Positions 1 through 5,218 of a DNA stretch of 5,218 bases are shown here, piece by piece (the first letter of the stretch is position 1; each line of letters begins with the position of its first letter). Source of the stretch: an uncultured Bdellovibrio sp. Its GTDB lineage: Bacteria; Bdellovibrionota; Bdellovibrionia; Bdellovibrionales; Bdellovibrionaceae. The stretch is from positions 1-5,218 of the forward strand of contig CAMLMF010000217.1 of NCBI GenBank assembly GCA_946480995.1, read 5' to 3'. The translations under genes were made by a program, and so were the position numbers. The notes below the pieces were generated by a model. It worked only from the letters and a program-made list of their open reading frames with translations, was not told the origin of the DNA and ran no database searches.

Positions 1-68
1 CTTATCAGGCTAAAGAGTTTGGTTTATTAGACCATGTGGTTGAATCTCGTAAGGCGAAAAAAGGATAA
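1..68 (+). CDS. clpP: ATP-dependent Clp protease proteolytic subunit ClpP, C-terminal end only (partial)
   Basis: The frame starting at position 3 encodes 21 residues (YQAKEFGLLDHVVESRKAKKG) ending in TAA at 66-68. An 'A-K-E-F/Y-G-L-[IL]-D-x-V' run is how ClpP proteins typically end: it is the C-terminal part of the serine peptidase fold, after the catalytic Asp. The Ser, His and Asp catalytic residues lie upstream of the window and cannot be checked. The tail is lysine-rich. clpX begins 7 bases after the stop, and its ribosome-binding site lies in the last clpP codons, so the two genes are almost certainly one operon. In the known system ClpP forms the cytoplasmic tetradecameric protease chamber fed by ClpX. 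The identification rests on a short stretch plus context. Confidence 0.88.
   Translation, partial: YQAKEFGLLDHVVESRKAKKG
61..65 (+). promoter_or_regulatory. ribosome-binding site of clpX, inside clpP
   Basis: AAGGA at 61-65 is followed by 10 bases and then the ATG at 76. It overlaps the last codons of clpP, so clpX translation can be fed by ribosomes finishing clpP. A second AGG at 71-73 is only 2 bases from the ATG and is too close to be the main site. Confidence 0.6.
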
Positions 69-75
69 TTAGGCG

Positions 76-1371
76 ATGACAACAAAAGATACCAACGGCG
101 CTTTAAGATGCAGCTTCTGCGGCAAAGGCCAAAAAGAAGTTAAAAAACTAATTGCGGGTCCTGGCGTTTATATTTGTGATGAATGTATTGACCTTTGTAA
201 TGACATTATCGACGAGGAAAAAGATCGCGAGACAGCGGTGAAGGGAACTTTCAAAGTTCCAAAACCGATTGATATCAAAACTTACCTTGATGATTACGTT
301 ATCGGCCAAGTGCAAGCGAAAAAGACTTTGGCGGTTGCCGTACATAATCACTATAAACGTGTGAATGCAGCAACAACAGGTGGTAAAAAATCTGCCGAAG
401 TTGAAATGCAAAAATCCAATATCTTGCTTATCGGCCCAACGGGTTCAGGTAAGACATTGCTTGCGCAAACAATTGCAAAAATTCTGAATGTGCCATTCGC
501 AATGGCGGATGCAACGACATTGACCGAAGCAGGTTACGTGGGTGAGGACGTTGAAAACGTCGTCCTTAACTTACTGCAAGCTTCTGACTATGACGTCGAA
601 AAAGCGCAACGTGGAGTTATCTACGTGGATGAAATCGACAAGATTTCGCGCAAATCTGAAAATCCATCAATCACCCGTGACGTGAGTGGTGAAGGTGTTC
701 AGCAAGCACTTCTTAAAATTCTTGAAGGTACGGTTGCAAACTTACCACCAAAAGGTGGCCGTAAGCATCCACAACAAGAATTCATCCAAGTGGACACGAC
801 GAATATTCTGTTCATCGTGGGTGGTGCTTTCGTTGGTTTGGATAAAATCATCGACAACAGAACTTCGAATAAAACAATGGGTATCGCAGCTGACATCCGC
901 ACGACGGAAGAAGTTGAAAAGAGCTCTAACATCTTAGCGAAGGTTGAACCAGATGACCTTTCTAAGTTCGGTTTGATTCCAGAGTTCATTGGTCGTTTGC
1001 CAGCTATCGCAGTTCTTGGTCAATTAGACGAAGAAGCTTTGATGGATATCTTGGTAAGACCGAAAAACGCGATCATCAAACAATACCAAAGACTTTTCAG
1101 TTTTGAAGGTGTTGAGCTGAAGTTCACAGACAAGGCTTTACGAGCTGTAGCGCAAATGGCGCTAAAACGTAAAACCGGCGCCCGTGGATTGCGTGGAGTT
1201 CTAGAGACTGCGATGTTGGATGTGATGTACGACATTCCTTCAAAAGCCAACGTGAAGGAAGTTGTGATCGATGAAAACGTGATCACAGACGGTGCACAAC
1301 CAATGCTAGTCTATAAAACTGAAGAAGAAATCCAAGCTGAAGAAGAAGCGAAAAAGAAGAGTTCAGCTTAG
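76..1371 (+). CDS. clpX: ATP-dependent Clp protease ATP-binding subunit ClpX
   Basis: ClpX is the AAA+ hexameric unfoldase that recognises tagged substrates and threads them into ClpP in the cytoplasm. The 431-residue product is full length (E. coli ClpX is 424). Visible in order: N-terminal C4 zinc-binding domain with Cys12, Cys15, Cys34 and Cys37; Walker A GPTGSGKT at 120-127; pore-1 loop GYVG with Tyr154; Walker B VDEID at 184-188; RKH pore loop at 229-231; ClpP-docking loop reading MGI at 268-270 where IGF is usual; arginine finger Arg307 in EFIGRLP; sensor-2 GAR with Arg370. The C-terminus is a short Glu/Lys-rich tail. The ATG at 76 gives the standard ClpX start just before the zinc domain and follows the site at 61-65. 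Translation ends with three in-frame stops in tandem (TAG TAA TAA, 1369-1377). The gene lies 7 bases after clpP and ends before the terminator at 1402-1421. Only the docking-loop sequence is unusual. Confidence 0.99.
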   Translation: MTTKDTNGALRCSFCGKGQKEVKKLIAGPGVYICDECIDLCNDIIDEEKDRETAVKGTFKVPKPIDIKTYLDDYVIGQVQAKKTLAVAVHNHYKRVNAATTGGKKSAEVEMQKSNILLIGPTGSGKTLLAQTIAKILNVPFAMADATTLTEAGYVGEDVENVVLNLLQASDYDVEKAQRGVIYVDEIDKISRKSENPSITRDVSGEGVQQALLKILEGTVANLPPKGGRKHPQQEFIQVDTTNILFIVGGAFVGLDKIIDNRTSNKTMGIAADIRTTEEVEKSSNILAKVEPDDLSKFGLIPEFIGRLPAIAVLGQLDEEALMDILVRPKNAIIKQYQRLFSFEGVELKFTDKALRAVAQMALKRKTGARGLRGVLETAMLDVMYDIPSKANVKEVVIDENVITDGAQPMLVYKTEEEIQAEEEAKKKSSA

Positions 1372-1401
1372 TAATAAAATCTAAGAGTTAAAACAAAAAA
1401 A

Positions 1402-1421
1402 GCCTGAGAGAAATCTCAGGC
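1402..1421. terminator. bidirectional intrinsic terminator between clpX and the convergent exported-protein gene
   Basis: GCCTGAGA (1402-1409) pairs perfectly with TCTCAGGC (1414-1421) across a GAAA loop (1410-1413), giving an 8-bp stem. On the plus strand it is followed by TTTTT at 1423-1427 and more Ts after one A. On the minus strand the complement of the A-run at 1391-1401 supplies seven Ts, a C-to-G interruption and three more. The hairpin lies 30 bases after the clpX stop and 31 bases past the stop of the gene converging from 2127, so it can end both transcripts. Confidence 0.92.
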
Positions 1422-1452
1422 CTTTTTATTTCAGATTTCGAACTTTAAAAAA

Positions 1453-2127
1453 TTACTGCTCTGTCGGAGCTGCGGGAGGAGCTGGTGGCATTTTTGTTTT
1501 AGGCCCCTTGCCTTCACGCATTTCTCTGTGGGCGTGGCGCTCGTCCTGAGCCATTTTTACAAGCTTTGCCGTCTGTGGATCTACGGGTTTATCAACCTCT
1601 GCTAAAATGGCTGCAATACGGTGGATGTTTGAAGTCCAATCCGTGATAAAGATTTGATTGCCAGCTTGGTTCACATTCATTTCGCCGTCTTTGGAAGGCA
1701 GAATTCGCAGATCTCTATTAATAATGGAAACAGGTATGTTTTGCGCTTTAAAAACCCACGTGTACATGCGTTCCGGTTTTAAGCTGGGCTTTTCTGTGCT
1801 GACATCGATAAGGTCGCGCTGAATGTTGCGTGCCGATTTAACGATCATCGTGTCGCCTTGTTTGCTGATCGCAAATCCATTGATAGCCAAGCCTGAAGAC
1901 AATTGATTAAAAGCTTCTTCAATGGTGATGGGCTCTTGATTCAGGATCGAAATCTTACCTCGCACGCTAGGATCGATGACAAATTTTTGCCCTGAAGCCT
2001 TTGAATAGGCTTCAATCACCTTAAGAATTTCTTCGTTGGTAAAATACATTTTGATCTTATCAGAAGCGGCGAAAGAAAACGAAAACGAAAACGAGAACAG
2101 AACTAAAACTAAAGACAGAAATTTCAT
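1453..2127 (-). CDS. exported protein with secretin-type N0 and N1 domains, no channel domain
   Basis: The 224-residue product starts with a signal peptide: Lys2, a hydrophobic stretch at 3-19 ending in an alternating Phe-Ser run (11-19), and a probable signal peptidase I cut after Ala20 (Ser at -3, Ala at -1). Residues about 24-98 resemble the secretin N0 / STN fold: a helix ('ILKVIEAYSKASGQKFVIDP'), 'VRGKISI', 'ITIEEAFNQLSSGLAINGFAI' and 'MIVKSA'. Residues about 120-180 resemble an N1 (KH-like) domain, with 'YTWVFKAQN', 'NQAGNQIFITDWTSNIHRIAAILAEVDKP'. Known secretins (GspD, PilQ) continue with further N-domains and an outer-membrane beta-barrel; here only a charged, then Pro/Ala-rich, tail of about 44 residues follows. 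Expected location is the periplasm. The function is not recognised; an accessory or partner of a type II secretion or type IV pilus secretin is an inference. The ATG at 2127 is preceded by a near-perfect Shine-Dalgarno. It lies 106 bp downstream of the regulator gene on the same strand. Confidence 0.85.
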   Translation of the reverse strand: MKFLSLVLVLFSFSFSFSFAASDKIKMYFTNEEILKVIEAYSKASGQKFVIDPSVRGKISILNQEPITIEEAFNQLSSGLAINGFAISKQGDTMIVKSARNIQRDLIDVSTEKPSLKPERMYTWVFKAQNIPVSIINRDLRILPSKDGEMNVNQAGNQIFITDWTSNIHRIAAILAEVDKPVDPQTAKLVKMAQDERHAHREMREGKGPKTKMPPAPPAAPTEQ

Positions 2128-2131
2128 AGGT

Positions 2132-2137
2132 CCTCCT
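2132..2137 (-). promoter_or_regulatory. strong ribosome-binding site of the secretin N-domain gene
   Basis: The minus strand reads AGGAGG, four bases (ACCT) and then the ATG at 2127-2125. It is a full consensus Shine-Dalgarno, stronger than those of the neighbouring minus-strand genes, and it fixes the start just before the signal peptide. Confidence 0.8.
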
Positions 2138-2150
2138 GTTTGGTCTGTCT

Positions 2151-2180
2151 AATAAATCACGATGCAAACTGAGCTGACAA
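2151..2180 (-). promoter_or_regulatory. weak candidate promoter of the secretin N-domain gene
   Basis: On the minus strand TTGTCA (complement of 2175-2180, five of six to TTGACA) is followed by 18 bases and TTTATT (complement of 2151-2156, four of six to TATAAT). The latter is preceded by TG and one base, as in an extended -10. The second -10 position, normally A, does not match. The 106-bp gap after the regulator gene contains no clear terminator, so read-through from the kinase-regulator operon is equally possible. Confidence 0.28.
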
Positions 2181-2233
2181 ACTGTAACAGGATGACTAGA
2201 CCACAAAGTGATGCAGAGAGTGCCAATGTGGAA

Positions 2234-2617
2234 CTAAAGAGAAAGATCTTTCTTAACCAGAATGCTTAGTGCTTGAAAATCAACGGGCTTACTTAAAAAG
2301 CCTGAAGCCCCCAAGGCGTCAGCTTTTTTACGAAACTCGTGGGATTCGTAGGCGCTGACCATGTAAACGGGAATTTTTAAGTTCAAAGCTTGAATTTTTT
2401 CAAGCAGAGCAAAGCCGTCCATTTCAGGCATGTTGATGTCGGATAAAATTAAGTCTACGCGTGGCTTGCTGTCGCTTTGTAAATACTTAAGGCAATCACT
2501 GGCATTTAGAAATGAAACCAGATTCAACTCGCCTAATTCAGAGAAAAGTTTTTTAAATTTTAATTTATAAAGAAGATGCGTGTCGGCTTCGTCATCTACA
2601 ATTACAATATGAATCAT
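2234..2617 (-). CDS. single-domain response regulator (CheY-like receiver)
   Basis: The 127-residue product is a receiver domain and nothing else. Visible residues: acidic pair Asp8-Asp9 in 'IVIVDDE', phospho-acceptor Asp60 in 'LILSDINMPEMDGF', switch Ser88 in 'VYMVSAY', Phe107 at the aromatic position, and Lys110-Pro111 in 'FLSKPVD'. All catalytic positions are intact, so it should accept phosphate, presumably from the kinase encoded just upstream. The ATG at 2617 was chosen because it gives the normal receiver start one residue before the first beta strand and overlaps the kinase stop as TAATG. A longer start at 2668 would add 17 residues of non-receiver sequence inside the kinase gene. A weak site (GAGAG, complement of 2627-2631) lies 9 bases upstream, consistent with translational coupling. 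With no DNA-binding or enzymatic domain, its output must be protein contact or phosphotransfer; the target is not visible here. Confidence 0.95.
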   Translation of the reverse strand: MIHIVIVDDEADTHLLYKLKFKKLFSELGELNLVSFLNASDCLKYLQSDSKPRVDLILSDINMPEMDGFALLEKIQALNLKIPVYMVSAYESHEFRKKADALGASGFLSKPVDFQALSILVKKDLSL

Positions 2618-4179
2618 TAAGTTGGTCTCTCGTTTACAAGGGGGATCGCCAAGACGAATTCCGTCCAATGGCCGAACTCACTTACATACTTTAAAGTCCC
2701 ACCGTGTTTTTGCGCAATATTAAAAGCGACGGTCAGACCTAAACCCGCCCCTTCGCCTGCGGCCTTTGTTGTCAAAAATGGGTCAAATACTTTTTCGCCT
2801 AAGACAACAGGAATGCCGATCCCGTTATCGCGGATAGAGATCTCTAAAGAATCTCCTCGTACAGAGGTTGAAAGTGTCAGCTCGGGTTCGAAGGAGCTAT
2901 CAGCAATAACTTTTCTTTCCAGCGCATGAATCGAGTTATCAATAATATTTGATAAGGCTCTTAATAAAGACGTTGCATACACAGGCACCGTAATACTTTC
3001 GCTGAGGCGATAGGTCACTTTCGGCGGAATATAACTAGACCCGAGGGCGCGGGTCGCGATGGTTTCCTGATAGGCCCGTTTTAAAATTTCGTTGATGTCC
3101 GAATTTTCTAAAATGTCGCTGTCGTATCCAGACAGAATTTGCATTGAGCGCACGATTTGATCAATGCGTTGGCTATGTTTAAGAACCACGCGACTGATCT
3201 CGCGAATTTCTTCAAGGGAATCAGACTCGGTGATAAGTTCACTAAAGTTTAAGACGAAGTTTAATGGATTGCGAATTTCGTGGGCTACGCTAGAAGTTAA
3301 GCTTCCTAAAGACGCTAGGCGCTCTTGCGCTACTAACGTCGCCTGCATGCGCTTGATTTGCGCCATGGCCTTTTCTAAGCTTTCATTTTTTAGTGTGAGC
3401 TGCTTTGTGCGGTCTAAGACTTTTTGTTCAAGAGCTTGATTTAAAGACTCTAGCTTTTCATTTGCTTGCAACAGCTCGGAACGGAACAGGTTGATCGATG
3501 CGACAAGCACATCCAGCTCATCTTCATCGCGATGAGCTTGCCGGCGCAGTTCCAAATCTTCATTCGAGCGCACGTTATGGCCGCGCAGATAGTCGGCGAT
3601 ATGCTTGATATGTATAACTAAAATGTGATTAAAGACAAAGTACAGACAAAATACAACGATCATGGTTTTGGCTGCTTGGCGCACAAAAATCCAAAAAGCT
3701 TCTTGGAAATATTTTTCGCGCAGACTTTTAACGTCCAGTTCGACGTCCAAATTGCCTAAAATTTCATTCGTATTTTTATGGTAAATATCAAAGCGTTTGC
3801 GATTTTCTTCTTCGGGGTCCGACTTACCAGTTTCGTAAATAGTCTTGTTGTCGGCTAAAAGGCGCAGGTAACTCACCCCTTGCAGGCGGCTAAGACCATC
3901 AAGTTGGATTTCCAAAAGACGCGTATCATAGGACCACAAATGTTCGGCCATAGAGTCTAGGTAAGAGTTCTTTATGATCGCGAAATTATTCTGTAACTTA
4001 TCGAAGTCCCTTTGATAATCCATCATCAGTTGAAACGCCGTGAAAATAAGCGTAGCAAACGAGCTTACGGCCCAAGTGGCTATCAGTAATTTAAGGGACA
4101 AAGAGTTCCGTTGGAACCAGTGTCGAGATTGAGTGCTTTTCACTCTGAACTTATCGATCAATTCGGACAAAAAGGGCAC
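2617..4179 (-). CDS. membrane sensor histidine kinase
   Basis: The 520-residue product has the layout of a classical two-component sensor. A basic N-terminus leads into TM1 at about 28-52, then an extracytoplasmic sensor region at about 53-160 containing an 'LWSYD' motif (81-85) followed by 'LEIQLDGLSRLQGVSYLRLL', a pattern seen in small periplasmic sensor domains. TM2 is at about 162-190, a degenerate HAMP-like segment at about 190-235 and a coiled coil at about 233-285. The HisKA helix carries phospho-acceptor His300 in 'VAHEIRNPLNFVLNFSEL'. The HATPase domain has an N-box with Asn411 and Asn415, G1 DNGIGIP (451-457), F-box FDPFLTTK (465-472) and G2 GAGLGL (477-482). All catalytic boxes are intact. 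The start is GTG at 4179; an in-frame TAG lies only 18 bases upstream (4195-4197), so no longer protein is possible. The stop overlaps the regulator ATG by one base, making kinase and regulator a coupled pair. The sensed signal cannot be read from the sequence. Confidence 0.96.
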   Translation of the reverse strand: MPFLSELIDKFRVKSTQSRHWFQRNSLSLKLLIATWAVSSFATLIFTAFQLMMDYQRDFDKLQNNFAIIKNSYLDSMAEHLWSYDTRLLEIQLDGLSRLQGVSYLRLLADNKTIYETGKSDPEEENRKRFDIYHKNTNEILGNLDVELDVKSLREKYFQEAFWIFVRQAAKTMIVVFCLYFVFNHILVIHIKHIADYLRGHNVRSNEDLELRRQAHRDEDELDVLVASINLFRSELLQANEKLESLNQALEQKVLDRTKQLTLKNESLEKAMAQIKRMQATLVAQERLASLGSLTSSVAHEIRNPLNFVLNFSELITESDSLEEIREISRVVLKHSQRIDQIVRSMQILSGYDSDILENSDINEILKRAYQETIATRALGSSYIPPKVTYRLSESITVPVYATSLLRALSNIIDNSIHALERKVIADSSFEPELTLSTSVRGDSLEISIRDNGIGIPVVLGEKVFDPFLTTKAAGEGAGLGLTVAFNIAQKHGGTLKYVSEFGHWTEFVLAIPLVNERPT

Positions 4180-4188
4180 GAAATTCTG

Positions 4189-4193
4189 CCTCT
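4189..4193 (-). promoter_or_regulatory. ribosome-binding site supporting the GTG start of the histidine kinase
   Basis: The minus strand reads AGAGG, nine bases, then GTG at 4179-4177. The only nearby alternative, a GTG at 4143, has no comparable purine run before it, so this site decides the start. Confidence 0.55.
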
Positions 4194-4388
4194 GCTAAAT
4201 TACAAATAGGAAAGATTCTCAAATAGCAACAAGAACTTGTAGAGGGATCGGTGTCTTTTGGGGAAGTCGCGCCGCCCAAAAAATAGGCACTCGCGGAGGG
4301 CTGTTAAGGACCAGAACTAAATTTTTACTCGATATATTTACTTCCCAGTAATCGTACACATAGTTAGACTGAAGGAAGATGAAGGAAT

Positions 4389-4408
4389 GGTTAATATGGA
4401 TATTAACC
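4389..4408. repeat. perfect 9-2-9 palindrome upstream of lon, candidate operator
   Basis: GGTTAATAT (4389-4397) and ATATTAACC (4400-4408) are exact reverse complements separated by GG. The 20-bp size with a short centre fits a site for a dimeric regulator lying against one face of the helix. Its centre is about 73 bp upstream of the lon ATG. It contains -10-like hexamers in either half (TAATAT, TATTAA), so binding could block polymerase. The regulator is not identifiable from the sequence. Confidence 0.6.
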
Positions 4409-4420
4409 TGACCCGATTCG

Positions 4421-4441
4421 ACTCGTGTCCTAAACACGAGT
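4421..4441. repeat. perfect 8-5-8 inverted repeat in the lon leader
   Basis: ACTCGTGT (4421-4428) and ACACGAGT (4434-4441) are exact reverse complements around CCTAA. The repeat ends 30 bases before the lon ATG. No U-run follows, so it is not an intrinsic terminator. It could be a DNA operator or, if transcription starts upstream, a hairpin in the 5' untranslated region just before the Shine-Dalgarno. The arms differ from those of CIRCE (TTAGCACTC / GAGTGCTAA). Confidence 0.6.
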
Positions 4442-4457
4442 GAGCTCGTTAACCCAA

Positions 4458-4466
4458 GGGAGGGAG
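4458..4466 (+). promoter_or_regulatory. purine-rich ribosome-binding site of lon
   Basis: An unbroken purine run at 4456-4470 precedes the ATG at 4472. It offers two overlapping Shine-Dalgarno options: GGGAGG (4458-4463, 8 bases away) and GGGAG (4462-4466, 5 bases away). This fixes the lon start and predicts efficient initiation. Confidence 0.7.
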
Positions 4467-4471
4467 AGGAT

Positions 4472-5218
4472 ATGAGCGAGGGAAAAGTAACACAACTACC
4501 ACTTTTGCCCCTAAGAGACCTCATCATATTTCCGCATATGATGATGCCTTTGTTTGTCGGTCGTGAAAAGAGCATCAATGCTCTTGAAGAGGCGATGAGC
4601 AAACAAACCGATATCGTTCTAGCAGCGCAAAAGGACGCTAAAACGAACAATCCCGAACCTAAGGATATCTTCTCAATCGGTACGATTGGAACGATCATCC
4701 AACTTTTACGCCTGCCAGACGGAACTGTGAAGGTTTTAGTTGAAGGCAAACGTCGCGTAAAGATTAAGAATTTCGTGAACAACGAAAACTTTTTCGTCGT
4801 GGCGTGCGAGGCGATCGAAGAAGACGCAACGAACATCGTCGAAGCGCAAGCTTTGGTGCGTTCGGTGAAGTCGACGTTCGAAACTTACGTAAAATTAAAC
4901 AAGCGTATTCCACCAGAAATTTTGATGCGTGTATCGACGATCGAAAATCCGGGGGAGCTTGCTGATATTATCGTGGCGCAGTTGAATTTGAAGCTAGAAG
5001 ACAAGCAAGCGGTGCTTGAAATCATCGATGCTTCAAAACGCCTAGAGCATTTGTTGAACTTGATGACGGGTGAGATCGAAATTCTTGAAGTCGAGAAAAA
5101 GATCCGCACGCGCGTGAAGAAACAAATGGAGCGTTCTCAGAAGGAATACTACCTTAATGAGCAAATGCAGGCCATTCAGAAGGAGCTTGGTGAAAAAGAC
5201 GACTACCAAGCAGAACTT
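4472..5218 (+). CDS. lon: ATP-dependent endopeptidase Lon, N-terminal part (runs off the window)
   Basis: Lon is a cytoplasmic homo-oligomeric AAA+ serine protease (Ser-Lys dyad) that degrades misfolded and regulatory proteins. The frame stays open from ATG 4472 to the last base, giving 249 codons of a protein normally about 780-820 residues long. The start '[31 protein letters not shown]' has the hallmark Lon N-domain signature ([23 protein letters not shown]) at about residues 9-31. '[18 protein letters not shown]' is another conserved N-domain segment (about 85-105). The end of the window, about residues 205-245, holds the helical linker with '[19 protein letters not shown]' and '[17 protein letters not shown]', the run-up to the AAA+ module. 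The Walker motifs and catalytic Ser/Lys lie beyond the window. lon is divergent from the kinase and separated from clpX by three minus-strand genes, so it must have its own promoter in 4180-4471. Confidence 0.97.
   Translation, partial: MSEGKVTQLPLLPLRDLIIFPHMMMPLFVGREKSINALEEAMSKQTDIVLAAQKDAKTNNPEPKDIFSIGTIGTIIQLLRLPDGTVKVLVEGKRRVKIKNFVNNENFFVVACEAIEEDATNIVEAQALVRSVKSTFETYVKLNKRIPPEILMRVSTIENPGELADIIVAQLNLKLEDKQAVLEIIDASKRLEHLLNLMTGEIEILEVEKKIRTRVKKQMERSQKEYYLNEQMQAIQKELGEKDDYQAEL

Larger units (their letters stand above)
4180..4471. other. divergent intergenic region between the histidine kinase and lon
   Basis: These 292 bases must hold the start signals for both the kinase (minus) and lon (plus). 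No convincing protein gene was found. The notable content is two perfect inverted repeats near lon, listed separately. Promoter matches are weak. Toward lon: TTTACT (4324-4329) with AGTAAT (4347-4352), spacer 17; TTTACT (4337-4342) with CATAGT (4359-4364), spacer 16; and an isolated TATATT (4333-4338). Toward the kinase: TTGCTA (complement of 4224-4229) with TGTAAT (complement of 4199-4204), spacer 19. No clear heat-shock sigma-32 pattern or CIRCE element was recognised. Positions 4201-4320 hold nothing identifiable beyond a small ACAAG-AA-CTTGT dyad at 4229-4240. Confidence 0.7.

Noticed and set aside
699..989. Minus-strand open frame inside clpX (and others at 148-411 and 1020-1286)
   Set aside because: They lie antisense to well-conserved ClpX coding sequence, with no independent support.
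2201..2231. CCACA / TGTGG dyad after the response regulator as a terminator
   Set aside because: Only 5 bp with a 21-base loop and no U-tract on the minus strand.
2618..2668. Upstream ATG giving a 17-residue longer response regulator
   Set aside because: The extension lies inside the end of the kinase gene and encodes sequence unlike a receiver start; the ATG at 2617 gives the normal start and a TAATG overlap.
4229..4240. ACAAG-AA-CTTGT dyad upstream of the kinase
   Set aside because: Five-base arms are short enough to arise by chance, and nothing else supports an operator here.
4421..4441. CIRCE element or intrinsic terminator upstream of lon
   Set aside because: The arms do not match TTAGCACTC/GAGTGCTAA, the loop is 5 rather than 9 bases, and no T-run follows the hairpin.
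4219..4836. Open frame of about 205 codons on the minus strand
   Set aside because: It is antisense to the strongly recognisable lon N-terminus, is Ser/Phe/Ile-rich low-complexity in its first half, and has no family resemblance.

Overview
The window looks like chromosomal DNA from a Gram-negative bacterium, most plausibly of the Bdellovibrio type (Bdellovibrionota, formerly in the deltaproteobacteria). Evidence for this is the clpP-clpX-lon protease neighbourhood, a signal-peptide protein with secretin-type N0/N1 domains, a two-transmembrane histidine kinase and moderate GC. The genus is inferred from overall character; no diagnostic marker is present.

Layout: (1) positions 1-68, the last codons of clpP; (2) 76-1371, complete clpX, directly downstream in the same operon; (3) 1402-1421, a strong hairpin terminator with U-tracts usable in both directions, between convergent genes; (4) 1453-2127 (minus), a small exported protein that appears to consist of secretin N0 and N1 domains without a secretin channel; (5) 2234-2617 (minus), a single-domain CheY-like response regulator; (6) 2617-4179 (minus), a membrane histidine kinase whose stop codon overlaps the regulator's start by one base (TAATG); (7) 4180-4471, a 292-bp divergent intergenic region with two perfect inverted repeats close to lon; (8) 4472 to the window end, the N-terminal 249 codons of lon.

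How it works together: ClpXP and Lon are the main ATP-dependent proteolytic machines, and many proteobacteria keep clpP-clpX-lon contiguous. Here a three-gene block on the opposite strand lies between clpX and lon. The kinase and regulator form a translationally coupled two-component pair. The regulator has no output domain, so it must act by protein contact or in a phosphorelay. lon has its own leader, and the 9-2-9 palindrome (4389-4408) and 8-5-8 inverted repeat (4421-4441) are the best candidates in the window for undescribed regulation.

Most of the window is ordinary housekeeping DNA. No mobile element, CRISPR array, tRNA or rRNA was seen. The points most worth a second look are the stand-alone secretin N-domain protein, the lon leader repeats, the interrupted synteny and the MGI version of the ClpX IGF loop.
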